Below, piece after piece: positions 42,609 through 43,170 of a stretch of 43,170 bases of DNA; within the stretch, counting starts at the first letter, position 1; each line of letters starts with the position of its first letter. The notes beneath the pieces are model-generated. The model was not told the origin of the DNA. It was given only the letters and a program-made list of their open reading frames with translations, and did not search any database. The stretch lies in contig NZ_RCUA01000024.1 of assembly GCF_003731635.1 (NCBI RefSeq), positions 1 through 43,170 on the forward strand. The letters are read 5' to 3'. Position numbers and translations under genes: made by a program. Source of the stretch: Marisediminitalea oceani (lineage in GTDB: Bacteria; Pseudomonadota; Gammaproteobacteria; Enterobacterales; Alteromonadaceae).

Positions 42609-42980
42609 ATGAGCGATTTAGATCACAGAGTGGGCGTTTCTGAGGCTAATTTAGTGGTACGGCATTTGAAGTTAACCGGCATTACCGACGGTAATTTATT
42701 AGCAATTGTTGCTGAAATTGATGGGACCTTTGGTATTGATGCCGTTTCATTTGAAGAAGCCAAAAACACTTTGCATATCGGCTATGACGCGACCCACTGC
42801 AATTTAGATGGCATTGAGACAATCATTCGTGCACACGGTGCAGACATTTCTGATGACTTTTGGACAAAGATGAAAGAAGGCTACTACCAATTCGTTGACG
42901 AAAACATTCGTGAAAATGCGAAACATAAACCCTGGAGCTGCCATCGTGTCCCACCCGGGCAAAGCAATAGAAAGAAATAG
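42609..42980 (+). CDS. HMA-like domain protein lacking the CxxC motif
   Basis: 123 residues, ATG 42609 with a TAGGAGAAA site. The beta-alpha-beta order of the heavy-metal-associated fold is recognisable: VVRHLKLTGITDGNLLAI, then VSFEEAKNTLHIGYDA and IETIIRAHGADI. The loop that should have CxxC instead reads ITDGN, so the usual Cu(I) site is gone. His and Cys residues outside the loop (ATHCNLDG, KPWSCHR) could be used instead. No signal peptide. It may be an adaptor that binds CopA or another protein rather than metal. Confidence 0.65.
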   Translation: MSDLDHRVGVSEANLVVRHLKLTGITDGNLLAIVAEIDGTFGIDAVSFEEAKNTLHIGYDATHCNLDGIETIIRAHGADISDDFWTKMKEGYYQFVDENIRENAKHKPWSCHRVPPGQSNRKK

Positions 42981-43051
42981 CGTAGCGCGAATCGAGCAAC
43001 TTTATGTTGGACTTCACCAATCAGCACTAATTAAAACAGGATATTAGCACT

Positions 43052-43120
43052 GTGGATCATAGTAAGAATAAAATGGGATTCGAACCGGCGCACATACAAA
43101 GTATTCTTTATTTGTACTAG
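43052..43120 (+). pseudogene. Small gene interrupted by the right-hand IS
   Basis: A frame starts at GTG 43052 with an AGGA ribosome site and reads VDHSKNKMGFEPAHIQSILY, then meets a stop made by the first bases of the insertion sequence (TAG at 43118-43120). Only 22 codons remain, so the product is not identifiable. It is the last cistron of the copA operon visible here. Confidence 0.5.
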
Positions 43121-43170
43121 CTCAGACCTGATCTGACAGTTACCCAGTTTTCTGGTGCCAGCGTCAGGTT
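43118..43170. mobile_element. Right-hand IS481-type element end, cut by window edge
   Basis: TAGCTCAGACC followed by TGATCTGACA at 43118-43138 is an inward-reading end matching the left element's end at about 18 of 21 bases. Sequence beyond 43138 differs from the left element's, so this is either the other end of the same kind of IS or a related element. The transposase lies outside the window. Confidence 0.65.

Noticed and set aside
1..43170. CRISPR array, tRNA or rRNA genes
   Set aside because: No regularly spaced repeats were seen, and no cloverleaf or ribosomal sequence was recognised on either strand.

Overview
The window looks like an accessory (genomic island or plasmid) segment from a marine gammaproteobacterium, most likely an Alteromonas-like member of the Alteromonadales. 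This assignment is an inference from moderate GC, gene style and the mix of copper resistance, CBASS and mobile genes; no rRNA or housekeeping marker is present to prove it. Both window edges lie in insertion sequence ends. At the left is an IS481-type transposase whose outer end lies near 1083. At the right a related inverted-repeat end begins near 43118 and cuts a small gene.

Region 1 (about 1.2-8.3 kb) is a defence island. It holds a minus-strand SF2 helicase with a small coupled partner, a divergent XRE regulator, a decayed coiled-coil gene, and a complete four-gene type II CBASS operon (patatin phospholipase CapV, DncV-like CD-NTase, Cap2 E1/E2 ligase, Cap3 JAMM protease). Region 2 (8.4-10.6 kb) is a mobility module: a tyrosine recombinase divergent from a KfrA-like coiled-coil DNA-binding protein. 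Region 3 (11-26.9 kb) is copper homeostasis. It contains a TonB-receptor relic, a CusS/CusR-type two-component system, a Cys/His/Met-rich secreted protein, CopG (DUF411), a CusCBA-type efflux pump whose adaptor carries three CusF-like repeats, two PepSY membrane proteins (one fused to an NqrF-like reductase), CopC, CopD, two NTF2-like secreted proteins and a DUF1624 membrane protein. Region 4 (27-29.6 kb, minus strand) holds a small coiled-coil membrane protein and an SDR-berberine-type FAD oxidase fusion.

Region 5 (29.6-37.8 kb) is the most unusual part. Met-rich secreted proteins precede a coupled set of genes that reads as a transmembrane electron pathway: a membrane-anchored FAD/2Fe-2S reductase, a b-type membrane protein, and an anchored seven-heme cytochrome c. 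These are followed by an APC-like permease, a truncated hypF and an intact-looking hypE, with no hydrogenase in sight. The upstream region carries a TGTAAT direct repeat, an exact FNR-type palindrome, a cytochrome c relic and a MerR-type promoter. Region 6 (37.8-43.1 kb) is a MerR-led operon under a 19-bp-spacer promoter with a perfect operator palindrome: MerR regulator, CopA-type P-type ATPase, cupredoxin, DUF2933 protein, isoprenylcysteine-methyltransferase-like protein, a secreted helical protein, an HMA-like protein lacking CxxC, and the gene broken by the right-hand IS.

Working together, CusCBA and CopA would move copper from cytoplasm and periplasm outwards, while CopG, CopC, the cupredoxin, the Met-rich proteins and the CusF-like repeats would bind it in the envelope. 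The two flavin/ferredoxin reductases could control metal redox state. A TGTAAT-N5-(T/G)GTAAT direct repeat found in front of three separate transcription units suggests one CusR-type regulon.
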